From DASYAE01 sp036501535 (lineage in GTDB: Bacteria; Actinomycetota; Actinomycetes; Streptomycetales; Catenulisporaceae): a stretch of 64,000 nt of DNA. The notes beneath the pieces were generated by a model, which ran no database searches, had not been told where the DNA came from, and was given only the letters and a program-made list of their open reading frames with translations. This document shows positions 55,601 to 63,940 of the stretch, piece after piece. A program made the position numbers and the translations under genes. The stretch spans positions 17,364 to 81,363 of the forward strand of contig DASYAE010000131.1 of NCBI GenBank assembly GCA_036501535.1, read 5' to 3'. The first letter of the stretch is position 1. Each line of letters starts with the position of its first letter.

Positions 55601-55841
55601 CGACCACGACCGGGTCTCGGTCTCGTCGATCGCAGCGTCGCGCCGCGGGCACCGGCTGGCCGTGTGGCTGCGCTCGGTCGCAGAGCAGAGCACTGACGTG
55701 GCGGTGCGGCTGCCGTGGCCGCTGCAGCGCGCTCAGGTCGGCACGACCCTCGAGCGTGACCTGCAGGAAGTCCCCGTCGAAGGCGAGAGCGCGCGCGTCG
55801 CGGTTCCCGCCGGAGGCACCGTGGCGCTGGTGGTCGACTGA
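52686..55841 (+). CDS. GH38 alpha-mannosidase
   Basis: A 1051-residue cytoplasmic glycoside hydrolase family 38 enzyme. The zinc-binding HSHLDIGYTD motif is at about residues 140-149 and the probable nucleophile Asp is in MHTDVPG (about 258). The C-terminal half is the beta-sandwich region of GH38 (ENEFYRVEYDLERAVISSVF). It hydrolyses alpha-mannosides, releasing mannose. With an importer, an isomerase and a kinase beside it, it likely degrades imported manno-oligosaccharides inside the cell. GGAG lies upstream of the ATG. Confidence 0.92.
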   Translation: MTTRLLRASLGSPTYGGMRHTLRTSLHDAVHTERGLTVAARALPLLRRAETDPDRLEQAVRVTVTAPAGSVFELGLELGGRRHDGATATCAGGSATVDLFVPEVTAPADALLTIVDQAGGRREAHLTVTPQRKWTVHLVHHSHLDIGYTDTQGTVLRHHSEYLDSVIELAQTTESWPDDARFRWTVESALPVRRWLAGRPESVRRRFVELARDGVVEVTAMPFQLHTEACSTEELHRLLRFTDDLRERYDIPIRSAMHTDVPGAVAGLVDALAASDVHYLAAAHNWAGRSVPYLVGGQDLGRPFWWRAPSGNRLLVWHTDTPHGMAYMEGNVVGLADDYPTSLDLLPNYLDALAHRPFPYGGEAFGWSGLDDAQISKPPYPHDVLHLRVQGGPADNAGPSIIPASVVREWNDAWAWPKLRSAVNHDFFAMVERDLGDALPEHSGDWTDWWADGLGSGARPLGHARRAQNAVRQAEALHTLAALAGGKGDSDGDSAADASATVDAVYDRIGLFDEHTWGAANPWLDSEDGFDSGGVQWARKCELAYQGSDEALDLLADGARRLGATVSAPSDAAASFLVVNTGPGQRTDVAEFFVPASSVPLGTPFEVRDARTGQVLPHDAEVSDPWDEPTRPSGRRVRVVVGEVPSVGWVRLDLVPGAGSQGREPLGGTVLENEFYRVEYDLERAVISSVFDKQAGRELVNAGAAAGFGQYVYDTYATAPHVNHLSGHIEAQGDDLSLLAGRTVGGRASVLRAERTAVGESLTVEMNGGGVDWLRTTVSLHYGVRRIDVVNRLMKRGAPIKESVFFAFPFAVQAAPSAWELTGGVGGADVPVVPGAASHLRPVRHWVGFGEPDFAVAWATLEAPLVMFGDLFLPYSPFPRTVQPDPGEPGTVYSWALNNIWDTNFPAQQQGETTFRYAIASGADVDPLVLGPRTAAGLTDRLVAVPVSGGATTDGRPAGQEPAADSGIFVSTDHDRVSVSSIAASRRGHRLAVWLRSVAEQSTDVAVRLPWPLQRAQVGTTLERDLQEVPVEGESARVAVPAGGTVALVVD

Positions 55842-57541
55842 TGCCTCGGCACTACGTCCAAGACCCCTGCTATGCCCCGGTGGGCGGCGACGTGGCCGCA
55901 GGCTGGGACGCGCTCGCCGCGGCCCTGCCGCGGGACGCGTCGGTGGTGGCCGTCGACGGTCCGGCGATCGCCAACTGGCCGCAGCTTGTCGCGGGACTGT
56001 CGGCGGCATTCGAGGCCCGCGGCGTCACGGCGCAGTTCCAGGACACGATGACGTGCGCTCTGCCGTGGCCGCGCATCAAGGAGTTGACGTCGTCGGCGGG
56101 ACTGCGGGACGACCGCGACTTCGAGAAGCTCGCCGACGGCACGCTGGCCGATCTCTTCGACCTGACGAGCCCCGCGCAGCCGTCGCCCGGCAGCGTGCTC
56201 GTCGTGCACGGTCCCGGCGCGGGCCTGCTGCCGCACGACGTGCTGTGCTACGCGGACCTGCCGAAGCGCTACGCCGAGGCGGCGGTGGCCGAGGGCCGGG
56301 GCCGGAACCTCGGCCAGCCGGCCGACGCGGGCCCGGCCATCACGAAGCGGCTGTTCTACGTCGACTGGCCGCTGCTGGACCGGCACCGCGACGCGATCAG
56401 CGGGCGGATCGACCACTGGATCGACATGCAGGATCCTGATGCTCCTGCGCTGATCGGCGGCGCGGCCCTGCGCACGACGCTCGCCGGCCTGGTGGTGCGC
56501 CCCTTTCGGACCCGGCCGACGTTCAACACGACGTCGTGGGGCGGCCACTGGGCGCAGCGCGAGCTCGGGCACAACCCGCAGGCGCGCAACACCGCGCTGG
56601 GCTACGAGCTGATCGCGCCGGAGAGCGGCGTGCTGATCGGGACCGGCCCGGAAGCGCGCGTCGAGATCCCGTTCCAGCTCGTCGTCGCGCTGCACCCGCG
56701 CGCGGTGCTCGGCGACCGGGTGCACGAGGTCTTCGCGACCTCGTTCCCGATCCGCTTCGACTACCTCGACACGGTCGACGGCGGAAGCCTGTCCGTGCAC
56801 TGCCATCCGCGGTCGGACTACATGCGGGACGTTTTCGGCTGGCCCTACCCGCAGCACGAGACGTACTACATGATGGTCGGCGGCGAGGACCGCGAGGTCT
56901 ACCTGGGCCTGCGCGGCGACGCGGACATCGAGTCCTTCCATAGCGACGCGCACGAGGCGGACGACCAGGGCACGCCGTTCGAGATCGCAAAGTACGTGCA
57001 GACCTTCCCGGCGAGCAAGCACCAGCTTTTCCTGATCCCGGCCGGCACGCCGCACGGCAGCGGCAAGGGCAACGTGGTGCTGGAAGTCAGTGCCACGCCG
57101 TACCTGTACTCGCTGCGGTTCTACGACTGGCTGCGCCACGACGTCGACGGCAACCAGCGGCCGGTGCACGTCGAGCACGCCTTCCGCAACCTGAACCGGG
57201 AGCGCCGCGGCGACGCGGTCGCGCAGGAACTGGTGCCGCGGCCGGAGGGCGTGCGCGCCGGCGAGGACTGGCACGAGGAGCTGATCGGGGCGCTGCCCGA
57301 GATGTTCTTCGAGGTGCGTCGCATGGTCCTGCGACCCGATGCCGTCGCGGACGACGACACCGAGGGCCGGTTCCACGTGCTGAACGTGGTGGAGGGCGAC
57401 GGCGTCCTGCTCGAGACCCCGCACGGAGACCACGAACTCGGCTACGCCGAGACGCTGGTCGTCCCCGCGGCCGTCGGGCACTACTCGCTGCGGGCGCTCG
57501 GGTCGGGCGACGTCGCCGTGGTGAAGGCGGTGGTGCGATGA
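55841..57541 (+). CDS. Class I mannose-6-phosphate isomerase-like protein
   Basis: A 566-residue protein. Residues about 1-180 form an alpha/beta N-terminal part (SVVAVDGPAIANWPQLVAGL) resembling a P-loop kinase fold without a Walker A. From about 220 it is a type I phosphomannose isomerase cupin: SVHCHPRSDYM with PQHETYYMM gives the metal His and Glu ligands, and LIPAGTPHGSG the C-terminal His. The reaction would be mannose-6-phosphate to fructose-6-phosphate. Its start overlaps the mannosidase stop by one base (TGATG). Confidence 0.85.
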   Translation: MPRHYVQDPCYAPVGGDVAAGWDALAAALPRDASVVAVDGPAIANWPQLVAGLSAAFEARGVTAQFQDTMTCALPWPRIKELTSSAGLRDDRDFEKLADGTLADLFDLTSPAQPSPGSVLVVHGPGAGLLPHDVLCYADLPKRYAEAAVAEGRGRNLGQPADAGPAITKRLFYVDWPLLDRHRDAISGRIDHWIDMQDPDAPALIGGAALRTTLAGLVVRPFRTRPTFNTTSWGGHWAQRELGHNPQARNTALGYELIAPESGVLIGTGPEARVEIPFQLVVALHPRAVLGDRVHEVFATSFPIRFDYLDTVDGGSLSVHCHPRSDYMRDVFGWPYPQHETYYMMVGGEDREVYLGLRGDADIESFHSDAHEADDQGTPFEIAKYVQTFPASKHQLFLIPAGTPHGSGKGNVVLEVSATPYLYSLRFYDWLRHDVDGNQRPVHVEHAFRNLNRERRGDAVAQELVPRPEGVRAGEDWHEELIGALPEMFFEVRRMVLRPDAVADDDTEGRFHVLNVVEGDGVLLETPHGDHELGYAETLVVPAAVGHYSLRALGSGDVAVVKAVVR

Positions 57542-58488
57542 GCGCTGGCCGGCCACCGGTCTTCGTCCCCATGTCCGTACCCGTACTCGACATCGGCGGC
57601 TCGCACGTCACCGCGGCGCTCGTCGATCCGGCCCTCGGCAGCGTGGTGCCGGGAACCGTGCACCGCGCGCCGATCGATCCCGCGGCCGGCGCGGAGGCCA
57701 TCGTCGGCGGCATCGTCGACACCGGTGCGCGGCTGACCGCCGCGGCCGGCGCGACCTGGGGCGTGGCCATGCCCGGCCCGTTCGACTACCAGGCCGGCCT
57801 GGCCTGGTTCGCCGGCGTCGGGAAGTTCGAGTCCTTGTACGGCGTGGACCTGGGCTCGATGCTGACCGCGCGGCTGCCGGGCCCGCCGGCGTCGGTCCGG
57901 TTCCTCAACGACGCCGAAGCGTTCCTCATCGGCGAGTGGAGGTTCGGGGCCGCGTCAGGGCACGACCGGTGCGTCGGCCTCACCCTGGGCACCGGCATCG
58001 GCTCGGCGTTCCTCGCCGGAGGCGTCATCCGGCAGGACGGCCCCGGGGTCCCGCCGGAGGGCAGGGCCGATCTCCTGAGCATCGACGGCAAGCCGCTCGA
58101 GGAGACTGTGTCGAGCCGCGCGATCAGGGCCGCGTATCAGCGCCGCAACACAACCGCTGACGAAACTGAAGTAGATGTGGACGTGGCCGAGATCGCGCAC
58201 CGCGCCCTGTCCGGTAGTGACCCGGACGCGACCGCCGTGATCGAGAGCGCGTTCACGCGGCTCGGCGAGACGCTGCGGCCGTGGCTCAAAGCGTTCGGCG
58301 CGACCGCCCTCGTCGTGGGCGGATCCATGGTCGGCTCATGGTCGCTGATCGGCCCGCCGCTCCGGGCGGGCCTGGACAGCGACTACGAGGGCCGGCTCAC
58401 GGTGACGGTGGCGGCGGAACCCGAGTATGCGGCATTACTCGGCGCCGCCACGTACGCGAAGACGGCTCCTGCAGTCCACGACCCTTAG
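57538..58488 (+). CDS. ROK-family sugar kinase
   Basis: A 316-residue ROK protein. ATP site VLDIGGSHVTAALVD, sugar-binding Asp in FLNDAEAFLIGEW and LTLGTGIGSAFLAGG are present. The zinc motif (CxCGxxGC) usual between GxE and the C-terminal lobe is absent; that stretch reads RADLLSIDGKPLEETVS. It probably phosphorylates mannose for the isomerase encoded upstream, with which it overlaps (ATGA). Confidence 0.88.
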   Translation: MSAGRPPVFVPMSVPVLDIGGSHVTAALVDPALGSVVPGTVHRAPIDPAAGAEAIVGGIVDTGARLTAAAGATWGVAMPGPFDYQAGLAWFAGVGKFESLYGVDLGSMLTARLPGPPASVRFLNDAEAFLIGEWRFGAASGHDRCVGLTLGTGIGSAFLAGGVIRQDGPGVPPEGRADLLSIDGKPLEETVSSRAIRAAYQRRNTTADETEVDVDVAEIAHRALSGSDPDATAVIESAFTRLGETLRPWLKAFGATALVVGGSMVGSWSLIGPPLRAGLDSDYEGRLTVTVAAEPEYAALLGAATYAKTAPAVHDP

Positions 58489-58510
58489 GATGCACTCTGG
58501 GTAGCGGTGA

Positions 58511-58526
58511 ACATATAACGTTCGAG
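58511..58526 (+). promoter_or_regulatory. Possible LacI promoter and operator
   Basis: A -10-like TATAAC (58514-58519) overlaps a short dyad around AACGTT (58517-58522), central CG as in LacI-family sites. It sits about 55 bases before the LacI start, so autoregulation is possible. Confidence 0.3.
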
Positions 58527-58578
58527 ATCCCCGTGCTCGGACGTACCGATGTGGAGAGGGAGAGGGAGGCGAGGACTG

Positions 58579-59697
58579 ATGGCCGTTCGGGGCCGTGCGG
58601 ATCAGGCCGCGCCGACCATGCGCGACGTGGCGGCGCTGGCGAATGTCAGCGCCATGACCGTGTCGCGGGTGCTGCACAACGACCCCCGCATCACGGACGA
58701 CACCAAGCGCAGGGTGCTGGCCGCCGTGAAGCAGCTCGGCTACCGCCGGAACGAGGCGGCCCGCAACCTGCGCACCGGCCGTAGCGCGGGCCTGATCGGG
58801 CTCGTCGTCACCAACCTGGCCAACCCGTTCTACTCGCAGCTCGCCCTCGGCGTCGGGGAGACCGCGGACTCGTCCGGCCTCAGCGTCGTGCTGGTGAACA
58901 CCAGGGAGGACCTGGCCCGGGAGGTACGTCTCGTCAACGACCTGATCAGCCGCCGGGTCGACGGCATAATCGTCGTCCCGGCGGCCGACAACCACCAGCA
59001 CCTCGACCCGGCCCGCCTGCACGGGGCCCCGGTGGTCCTGGCCGCGCGCCCGCCGTCCGGCATCGAGGCAGACTGCGTACTCGTCGACGACTTCGGCGGC
59101 ACCAGGGACGCGACCGCGCGCCTGATCGACAACGGCCACACCAAGATCGGCTTCCTGGGCCTGCCGCCCTCGGCCTGGACCGGCGCCGAGCGGTTCCGCG
59201 GCTTCCGCGCCGCGCTCGAGGCCGCCGGCCTGGCCACCGACGAGCGATACGTGCGCTACCAGCAGCGCGACATCGCGGCCGCAGAGCGGGCGGCGCGCGC
59301 CCTGCTCGCGCTCCCGGACCCGCCGACCGCCCTGTTCTGCGCCAACAACCGCAACACGATCGGCGCCTTCCGCGCGGTGAACAGCACCGGCGCCAACACG
59401 GCCCTCGCAGGCTTCGACGACTTCGAGCTGGCGGACATGCTCGGCCTGCCGCTGACGGTCGTCGCCTACGACCCCGCCGAGGTCGGCAACCAGGCGGCCC
59501 GCCTGCTTCTGGACCGCCTGGCGCACGGCTCGGGGAGCCAGGCCAACCAGGCGGCGCAGGCCGCACAAGCTGCCCAGCCGTCCCGCCCGGCCGCGAGCCA
59601 GACGCCGCAGCGTATCGTCATCCCGACATCAGTGGTCGACTACGGGATCCCGACCCGCGGCGGCAAGAAGCCCGCCGCGCAGCGCGCCGCCAGGTAG
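58579..59697 (+). CDS. LacI-family transcriptional regulator
   Basis: A 372-residue repressor. The N-terminal helix-turn-helix is TMRDVAALANVSAMTVSRVL with hinge helix YRRNEAARNLRTG. The periplasmic-binding-like sensor domain runs about 68-350, followed by an Ala/Gln-rich and basic tail. ATG at 58579 follows GGGAGG. It is the likely regulator of the mannoside locus, with a candidate operator at 49308-49317. Confidence 0.92.
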   Translation: MAVRGRADQAAPTMRDVAALANVSAMTVSRVLHNDPRITDDTKRRVLAAVKQLGYRRNEAARNLRTGRSAGLIGLVVTNLANPFYSQLALGVGETADSSGLSVVLVNTREDLAREVRLVNDLISRRVDGIIVVPAADNHQHLDPARLHGAPVVLAARPPSGIEADCVLVDDFGGTRDATARLIDNGHTKIGFLGLPPSAWTGAERFRGFRAALEAAGLATDERYVRYQQRDIAAAERAARALLALPDPPTALFCANNRNTIGAFRAVNSTGANTALAGFDDFELADMLGLPLTVVAYDPAEVGNQAARLLLDRLAHGSGSQANQAAQAAQAAQPSRPAASQTPQRIVIPTSVVDYGIPTRGGKKPAAQRAAR

Positions 59698-59743
59698 CCG
59701 CCAGGTAGAGCCCGGGGCGGCGGCGGCAGGTCCGGTCGTCCGG

Positions 59744-62041
59744 TCAGCTTGAGCCCGCTGCCGCTGGTGCCGTGCTGGACGTCCCGGACGACGGTGCCGG
59801 CGTCGGCGTGGTCGTGGTCGGCGTGGCGCTTGTGCCCGACGTCGTCGGGGCCGAGGCGCCTCCCGAGGACCCTGTGGATCCGGATGATCCAGTGGAGTTC
59901 CCGCTCGGCGTCGCAGTGGAACTGCCGGCGGGCGGGGCCGTCGGGGTGGCGGGGGCCCGGGTGTTCTGATGCGGCGCGATAAGGCCCGGCGACTGAATCG
60001 GCGAGTGACTGGGTGCCATCATCAGCACCACAACAGCCCCCACTCCAGCGATGGCGACGGCGGTCGCTCCCGCGGTTGCTGCCTGCCTGGCCAGGACGCG
60101 TCGCGTGCGCGTCGCCTCGGTGCGCCGACGCGAGCGCAGGTCGGCCGGCAATGCGGCACGTTGGGCCGCCAGGCTGTTGAGCGGAGCCGCAGCTAGGCCA
60201 GCTGCAGGGAAGATCAGCAGGGCGGCCAGCATCGGCCCGCTCGCCGTGTTCGCTCGGGTCAGAGCACCGGCGATGCCCGCGATCCCGCATACGGCCAGCA
60301 GTGTCTCGGCCCAGTTCGCGCGCAGTGCGACGCGCCAGCCGCCATGCTCGCTGGATTTCGGGGTGCGCAGGAACGCGGCGCGCTTGGCGAACAGCCCGAT
60401 GCTCGAGGCGCGCGCGACGACCAGCGAGGTGGACTGCCAGATGAAGAACGCGCCCAGCGCGTCGCGCCAGCCTGCCCCGGTCCCCCGGCGTACCAGCGCG
60501 ACCGCGCGGATCAGGCCCAGTGCGACCAGCACCGGCACGACCGCGACCAGGAACGGGGAGAGCTTGCGGAAGAGCTGGCCGCCGCCGGCGGTCAGGTTCA
60601 CCGCGCCGGCCAGCAGGAAGAGGTAGAAGGCCATGCCGAGCAGGTCGCCGTACCACTGGACGCCGCCGGCCAGGTAGGCCCAACGCTGGCCGAGCGACAT
60701 CCGGTTGCGCGGGCTGCGCCGGCCGGGCAGCAGCGAGCGCCAGTGCATGCGCAGGATCTGGATCCCGCCGAAGCACCAGCGGTAGCGCTGGCTGCGCAGC
60801 GCCTCGAACGTCAGGGGCATGATGCCCCGGCCGAAGGACTCGTCGACGTGCAGGCCGGACCAGCCGGCCCGCAGCAGGCGCAGCGAGAGTTCGGCGTCCT
60901 CGGTGATGCACCACTCGTCCCAGCCGCCGACCTCCTCGAGGGCGCTGCGGCGGATCAGGCCCATGGTGCCCGCGAAGATCGCGCCGTCGCGCTCGTTGCG
61001 CGAGGGCTGCGAGACCCGGAAGAAGTACTGGTAGGAGTAGTAGAGACGGCGGTAGTAGGGAGCCTGCTCCCAGTCGCGGTAATCCTGCGGGGCCTGGATG
61101 AAGCCGACGTGCTCGTCCGCGAACAGCGGCGCGCAGCGGCTGAGGAATCCGGGGTCGATCTGATAATCCGAGTCGACCACACCCACCAATTCCGCGCGCG
61201 GATCAGTCATCTCTCGCAGCGCGTAGTTCAGCGCCCCCGACTTGTAGCCGGGCCACTCGTCCAAGTGGACGAACTTCACGTCGTGCTGCGCGCACCACGC
61301 CTCGACCGGGCGCCAGGTCTCCTCGTCCGGGGTGTTGTCGTCGATCGCGATGATCTCGAAGGCCGGATAGTCGATCCGGCAGAGGTATTCGAGGGTGGCG
61401 ATGACCATGTCCGGCGGCTCGTTGTATGCGGGCACGTGCAGGCTCACGAACGGCGTAGCAGACGACGCCGGCGTCAACGTCGACGTCGACGTCGTCGCAG
61501 CTCCGGCGCTCAACTGCTCCAAACGGGGCGAGTGCGCGGCGCCGGTCACCCTTCTGCGCCAATGCTCGATACCGAGCGTGTCGCACAACTCCCACAGATA
61601 GGCGCACGCCATCACCGCCGCGAGCACCTCGAGTGTCCACAGCACAAGGCCCCCGGCCGTGCTTGCCGCCCCGAGCCGGCTGACGAAGGTCCACTGCAGG
61701 ATGAAGACCAGGTACGACGCGAACAGCAGCACGCTCGCGGACCAGCAGAGGTGCGCGCGGGCATTCCACCGCCGCGTCAACGGCAACATCAGCACACTAA
61801 AGGCCGCGAGAGTGATCGCCGCGACCCGCACATCGGGAATCGGCACGGCGAGCATCCGCAGGACAACGGCGGCGAGCCCGCACAGCACCGCCGTGCCGAT
61901 CAGGGCGAGCACGAACCGCCGGACCGCTCCGGCCGCTCCGGCCGTCGGGGCATGCGGCTTGATCGGCAGGAACAGCGCCACCGAGGCCACCGGCGCCGCG
62001 ACGATCCCCGCCAGCACGACTGCAGCGAGCATGGAGCACAT
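59744..62041 (-). CDS. Cellulose-synthase-like glycosyltransferase 2 with secreted tail
   Basis: A 765-residue processive GT2. Several membrane helices precede the catalytic domain (about 200-430), which shows HVPAYNEPPDMV, DDNTPDEETW, VVDSDYQID (DxD), TEDAELSLRLL and SQRYRWCFGGIQ (QxxRW), the full D,D,D,QxxRW set of polymerising enzymes. Further helices follow to about residue 680, and the last ~85 residues are a Ser/Thr/Pro/Gly-rich tail after a final helix (TAGATAVAIAGVGAVVVLMM), probably outside the membrane. It should make a beta-glycan and export it. ATG at 62041 has GGAG close by. No BcsB or PilZ partner is adjacent. Confidence 0.92.
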   Translation of the reverse strand: MCSMLAAVVLAGIVAAPVASVALFLPIKPHAPTAGAAGAVRRFVLALIGTAVLCGLAAVVLRMLAVPIPDVRVAAITLAAFSVLMLPLTRRWNARAHLCWSASVLLFASYLVFILQWTFVSRLGAASTAGGLVLWTLEVLAAVMACAYLWELCDTLGIEHWRRRVTGAAHSPRLEQLSAGAATTSTSTLTPASSATPFVSLHVPAYNEPPDMVIATLEYLCRIDYPAFEIIAIDDNTPDEETWRPVEAWCAQHDVKFVHLDEWPGYKSGALNYALREMTDPRAELVGVVDSDYQIDPGFLSRCAPLFADEHVGFIQAPQDYRDWEQAPYYRRLYYSYQYFFRVSQPSRNERDGAIFAGTMGLIRRSALEEVGGWDEWCITEDAELSLRLLRAGWSGLHVDESFGRGIMPLTFEALRSQRYRWCFGGIQILRMHWRSLLPGRRSPRNRMSLGQRWAYLAGGVQWYGDLLGMAFYLFLLAGAVNLTAGGGQLFRKLSPFLVAVVPVLVALGLIRAVALVRRGTGAGWRDALGAFFIWQSTSLVVARASSIGLFAKRAAFLRTPKSSEHGGWRVALRANWAETLLAVCGIAGIAGALTRANTASGPMLAALLIFPAAGLAAAPLNSLAAQRAALPADLRSRRRTEATRTRRVLARQAATAGATAVAIAGVGAVVVLMMAPSHSPIQSPGLIAPHQNTRAPATPTAPPAGSSTATPSGNSTGSSGSTGSSGGASAPTTSGTSATPTTTTPTPAPSSGTSSTAPAAAGSS

Positions 62042-62279
62042 TCTCCGTTCGTGACATGGTCAGGCTGCTGCGCGCAGGGGTGTCTACGACCCGCGCGAAC
62101 GACATTCCCGGGATCCAAAACTGTCCGCGGGATGCTTAATCCGGCCTCGGCTACCCGCGTTCACCGCCAGCACGCGCGCCGCCCCCGAAACCTGACGGTC
62201 CGGCCACTTCTGCCGATAACGGATCGGCCTATCTCGCCGATCCGGCAAAGCGGCTCACTATGCTGAATATCGCCGCGGC

Positions 62280-63374
62280 GTGGCGAGGGCGAGGGAGCGG
62301 TGCGCATTGCAGCTGACTGACGGATTTCGCTACACCTATCGGCCAGTCGCCTCCGACGCGTCCTTCGCCTGGCTCGGCCACGACGCCGAGGTCACTGCGC
62401 TGCGCGAGCGAATCAAGCACTCCGACGGCGGCACCTTCCTGGTCGCCGGATTCCCCGGGGTGGGCAAGAGCACGGTGGTCAATCGAGCCCTGCAACAGCT
62501 GACCGTGCCGAACGACAAGGGCCGGGTGCTGGTGCCGGTGTACGTCAACGTGGCCCGGCCGATCAACCCGGAGCAACTGCTGTTCGCGGTCATCCGGCGC
62601 ACTGTGGACACGCTGACCGACCAGGGGCTATGCGATCGCATGCCGACGTCCGCGCTGCGGCAGCTGCTGCTCGCATATGCGCGCACGTCGATGTCGCTGA
62701 CCCAGCACGACGAGCGCAGTCACCAGTACTCGCGGGACCTCTCGATCGGCGGAGCGTCCGGCAGCGCGGGAGCCCAGTTCATCCTCAATTCCCTGCTGCC
62801 CAAGCTGGAGCTCGGCTCGACCGACAGCCGCAGCCTGGCCATCGAGGCCTCCTTCCTCGGCTATTCGGACACTGATGTAGAGCACGATTTCCTGCGGGTC
62901 GCGACGCTGTTGTCGACCAACCCACCCGCGGCACCGACCGGTCGCTCCTGGTTCCGGCGCCGCCGGCCCGATGCACCCCCCGCCCCGCGGCCGACCGGCC
63001 TGGTCGTCGTGTTCGACGAGCTGGACAAGCTCACCGCCGCGGCGGGTGGGGCCGAAGCACTCGAGGGGATCCTCGGATCCCTCAAGAACATCCTGAACTG
63101 CGACGGCGTGCACGTGATCCTGGTCGGCGGGCCGGACCTGCACGACCGGGTGCTGCTCGACGTCGAGGACGGCGACGGCCTGTACGCGGGCGTGATCGGC
63201 TGGCAGTTGTACGTGCCCTGTCTGTGGGACTGCGCGGACCGCCTGCTCGAGAAGATCCTCAAGGCACCGGCCGCAGAAACGCCGCCGTCCGCCACCGATC
63301 GCGCGGCCGTCCTCGAGGTGGTCCTCCTCGGCACTCCGGAACTCAAGCCGCCAGCACCGGAGAAAGACGCCTGA
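62280..63374 (+). CDS. P-loop (AAA/KAP/STAND-like) ATPase
   Basis: A 364-residue protein. Walker A is GFPGVGKST (about residue 60) and Walker B is LVVVFDELDKL (about 248), followed by a sensor-like VILVGGPDL. The order fits KAP/NACHT-like ATPases, but the protein ends soon after the sensor region, shorter than usual for such families, and a Pro-rich tail closes it. The start is uncertain: GTG at 62280, or a TTG at 62307 after GAGGGAG. It is divergent from the GT2 gene; its function is unknown. Confidence 0.78.
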   Translation: MARARERCALQLTDGFRYTYRPVASDASFAWLGHDAEVTALRERIKHSDGGTFLVAGFPGVGKSTVVNRALQQLTVPNDKGRVLVPVYVNVARPINPEQLLFAVIRRTVDTLTDQGLCDRMPTSALRQLLLAYARTSMSLTQHDERSHQYSRDLSIGGASGSAGAQFILNSLLPKLELGSTDSRSLAIEASFLGYSDTDVEHDFLRVATLLSTNPPAAPTGRSWFRRRRPDAPPAPRPTGLVVVFDELDKLTAAAGGAEALEGILGSLKNILNCDGVHVILVGGPDLHDRVLLDVEDGDGLYAGVIGWQLYVPCLWDCADRLLEKILKAPAAETPPSATDRAAVLEVVLLGTPELKPPAPEKDA

Positions 63375-63512
63375 GATTCAGTATTCGGCCGCCGCAACGC
63401 AACTTCCCAACGGAACCTGAGCTGAGCGCTCCCCAACGCTGGATGACGACCACGGCAGTGCGTTCGCTGGAACTTGAGGCGACCGCGCGGCCTGCTTGGC
63501 CACTCGGGCACA

Positions 63513-63760
63513 GCGCAAGGTGACCGCGGTAACCGGTCCGTGGTGATCCGTCGCGTGACCCGAAGTAGCCCAGAACACATGGTCGCGGCGGATTGCCACG
63601 GGCATCTTTTGACTTCAAATCCGCTCCGCACTAAAGCAAAGACCAAAGGCGAGTTTTCAGTCAACTGCACCCCGTGGCAATCCGCCGCGATGATTCAGGT
63701 GCTGGTCCGGCAAGTCACGCGACGGATTACCACGGACCGATTACCGCGGTCACCTTGCGC
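63513..63760. repeat. Inverted-repeat element, 47-bp arms
   Basis: Arms 63513-63559 and 63714-63760 are inverted and match at 45 of 47 positions. Within the element a 19-bp motif (CCGTGGyrATCCGyCGCG core) occurs four times in alternating orientation: 63537-63555 (+), 63584-63602 (-), 63671-63689 (+), 63718-63736 (-). The centre (63603-63670) is AT-richer. It has MITE-like or palindromic-repeat architecture; no target duplication was recognised. Confidence 0.85.
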
Positions 63761-63878
63761 GACACTCAAGTTGAGGGGCTGAGTGAGGCGGACATCTCGC
63801 GGTCCGTCGGGGCCGACTTGATGTGGTCGGCTGACGTGCGGGGTGGGTTGTGCTGGTAAAAGATTTCGATGAAAAGGT

Positions 63879-63907
63879 GTATTTATCAGGCCTGGTAATG
63901 GTATACT
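63879..63907 (+). promoter_or_regulatory. Promoter with palindromic operator
   Basis: A consensus -10 TATACT (63902-63907) lies about 33 bases before the ATG at 63941. Just upstream, TTATCAGGCCTGGTAA (63883-63898) is a 16-bp palindrome with one mismatched pair, placed where a bound repressor would block the -35 region; no strong -35 is seen. Confidence 0.5.
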
Positions 63908-63940
63908 GGGATCAGTGCTCATCGAACGGGGAAACTGATC

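Larger units (their letters stand above)
63375..63940. other. Intergenic region with a repeat element and a promoter
   Basis: These 566 bases contain no convincing gene: frames here encode the same Arg-rich peptide in several copies because of the inverted repeats. The region holds the 63513-63760 element and, further right, an AT-rich promoter region for the gene starting at 63941. Confidence 0.65.
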
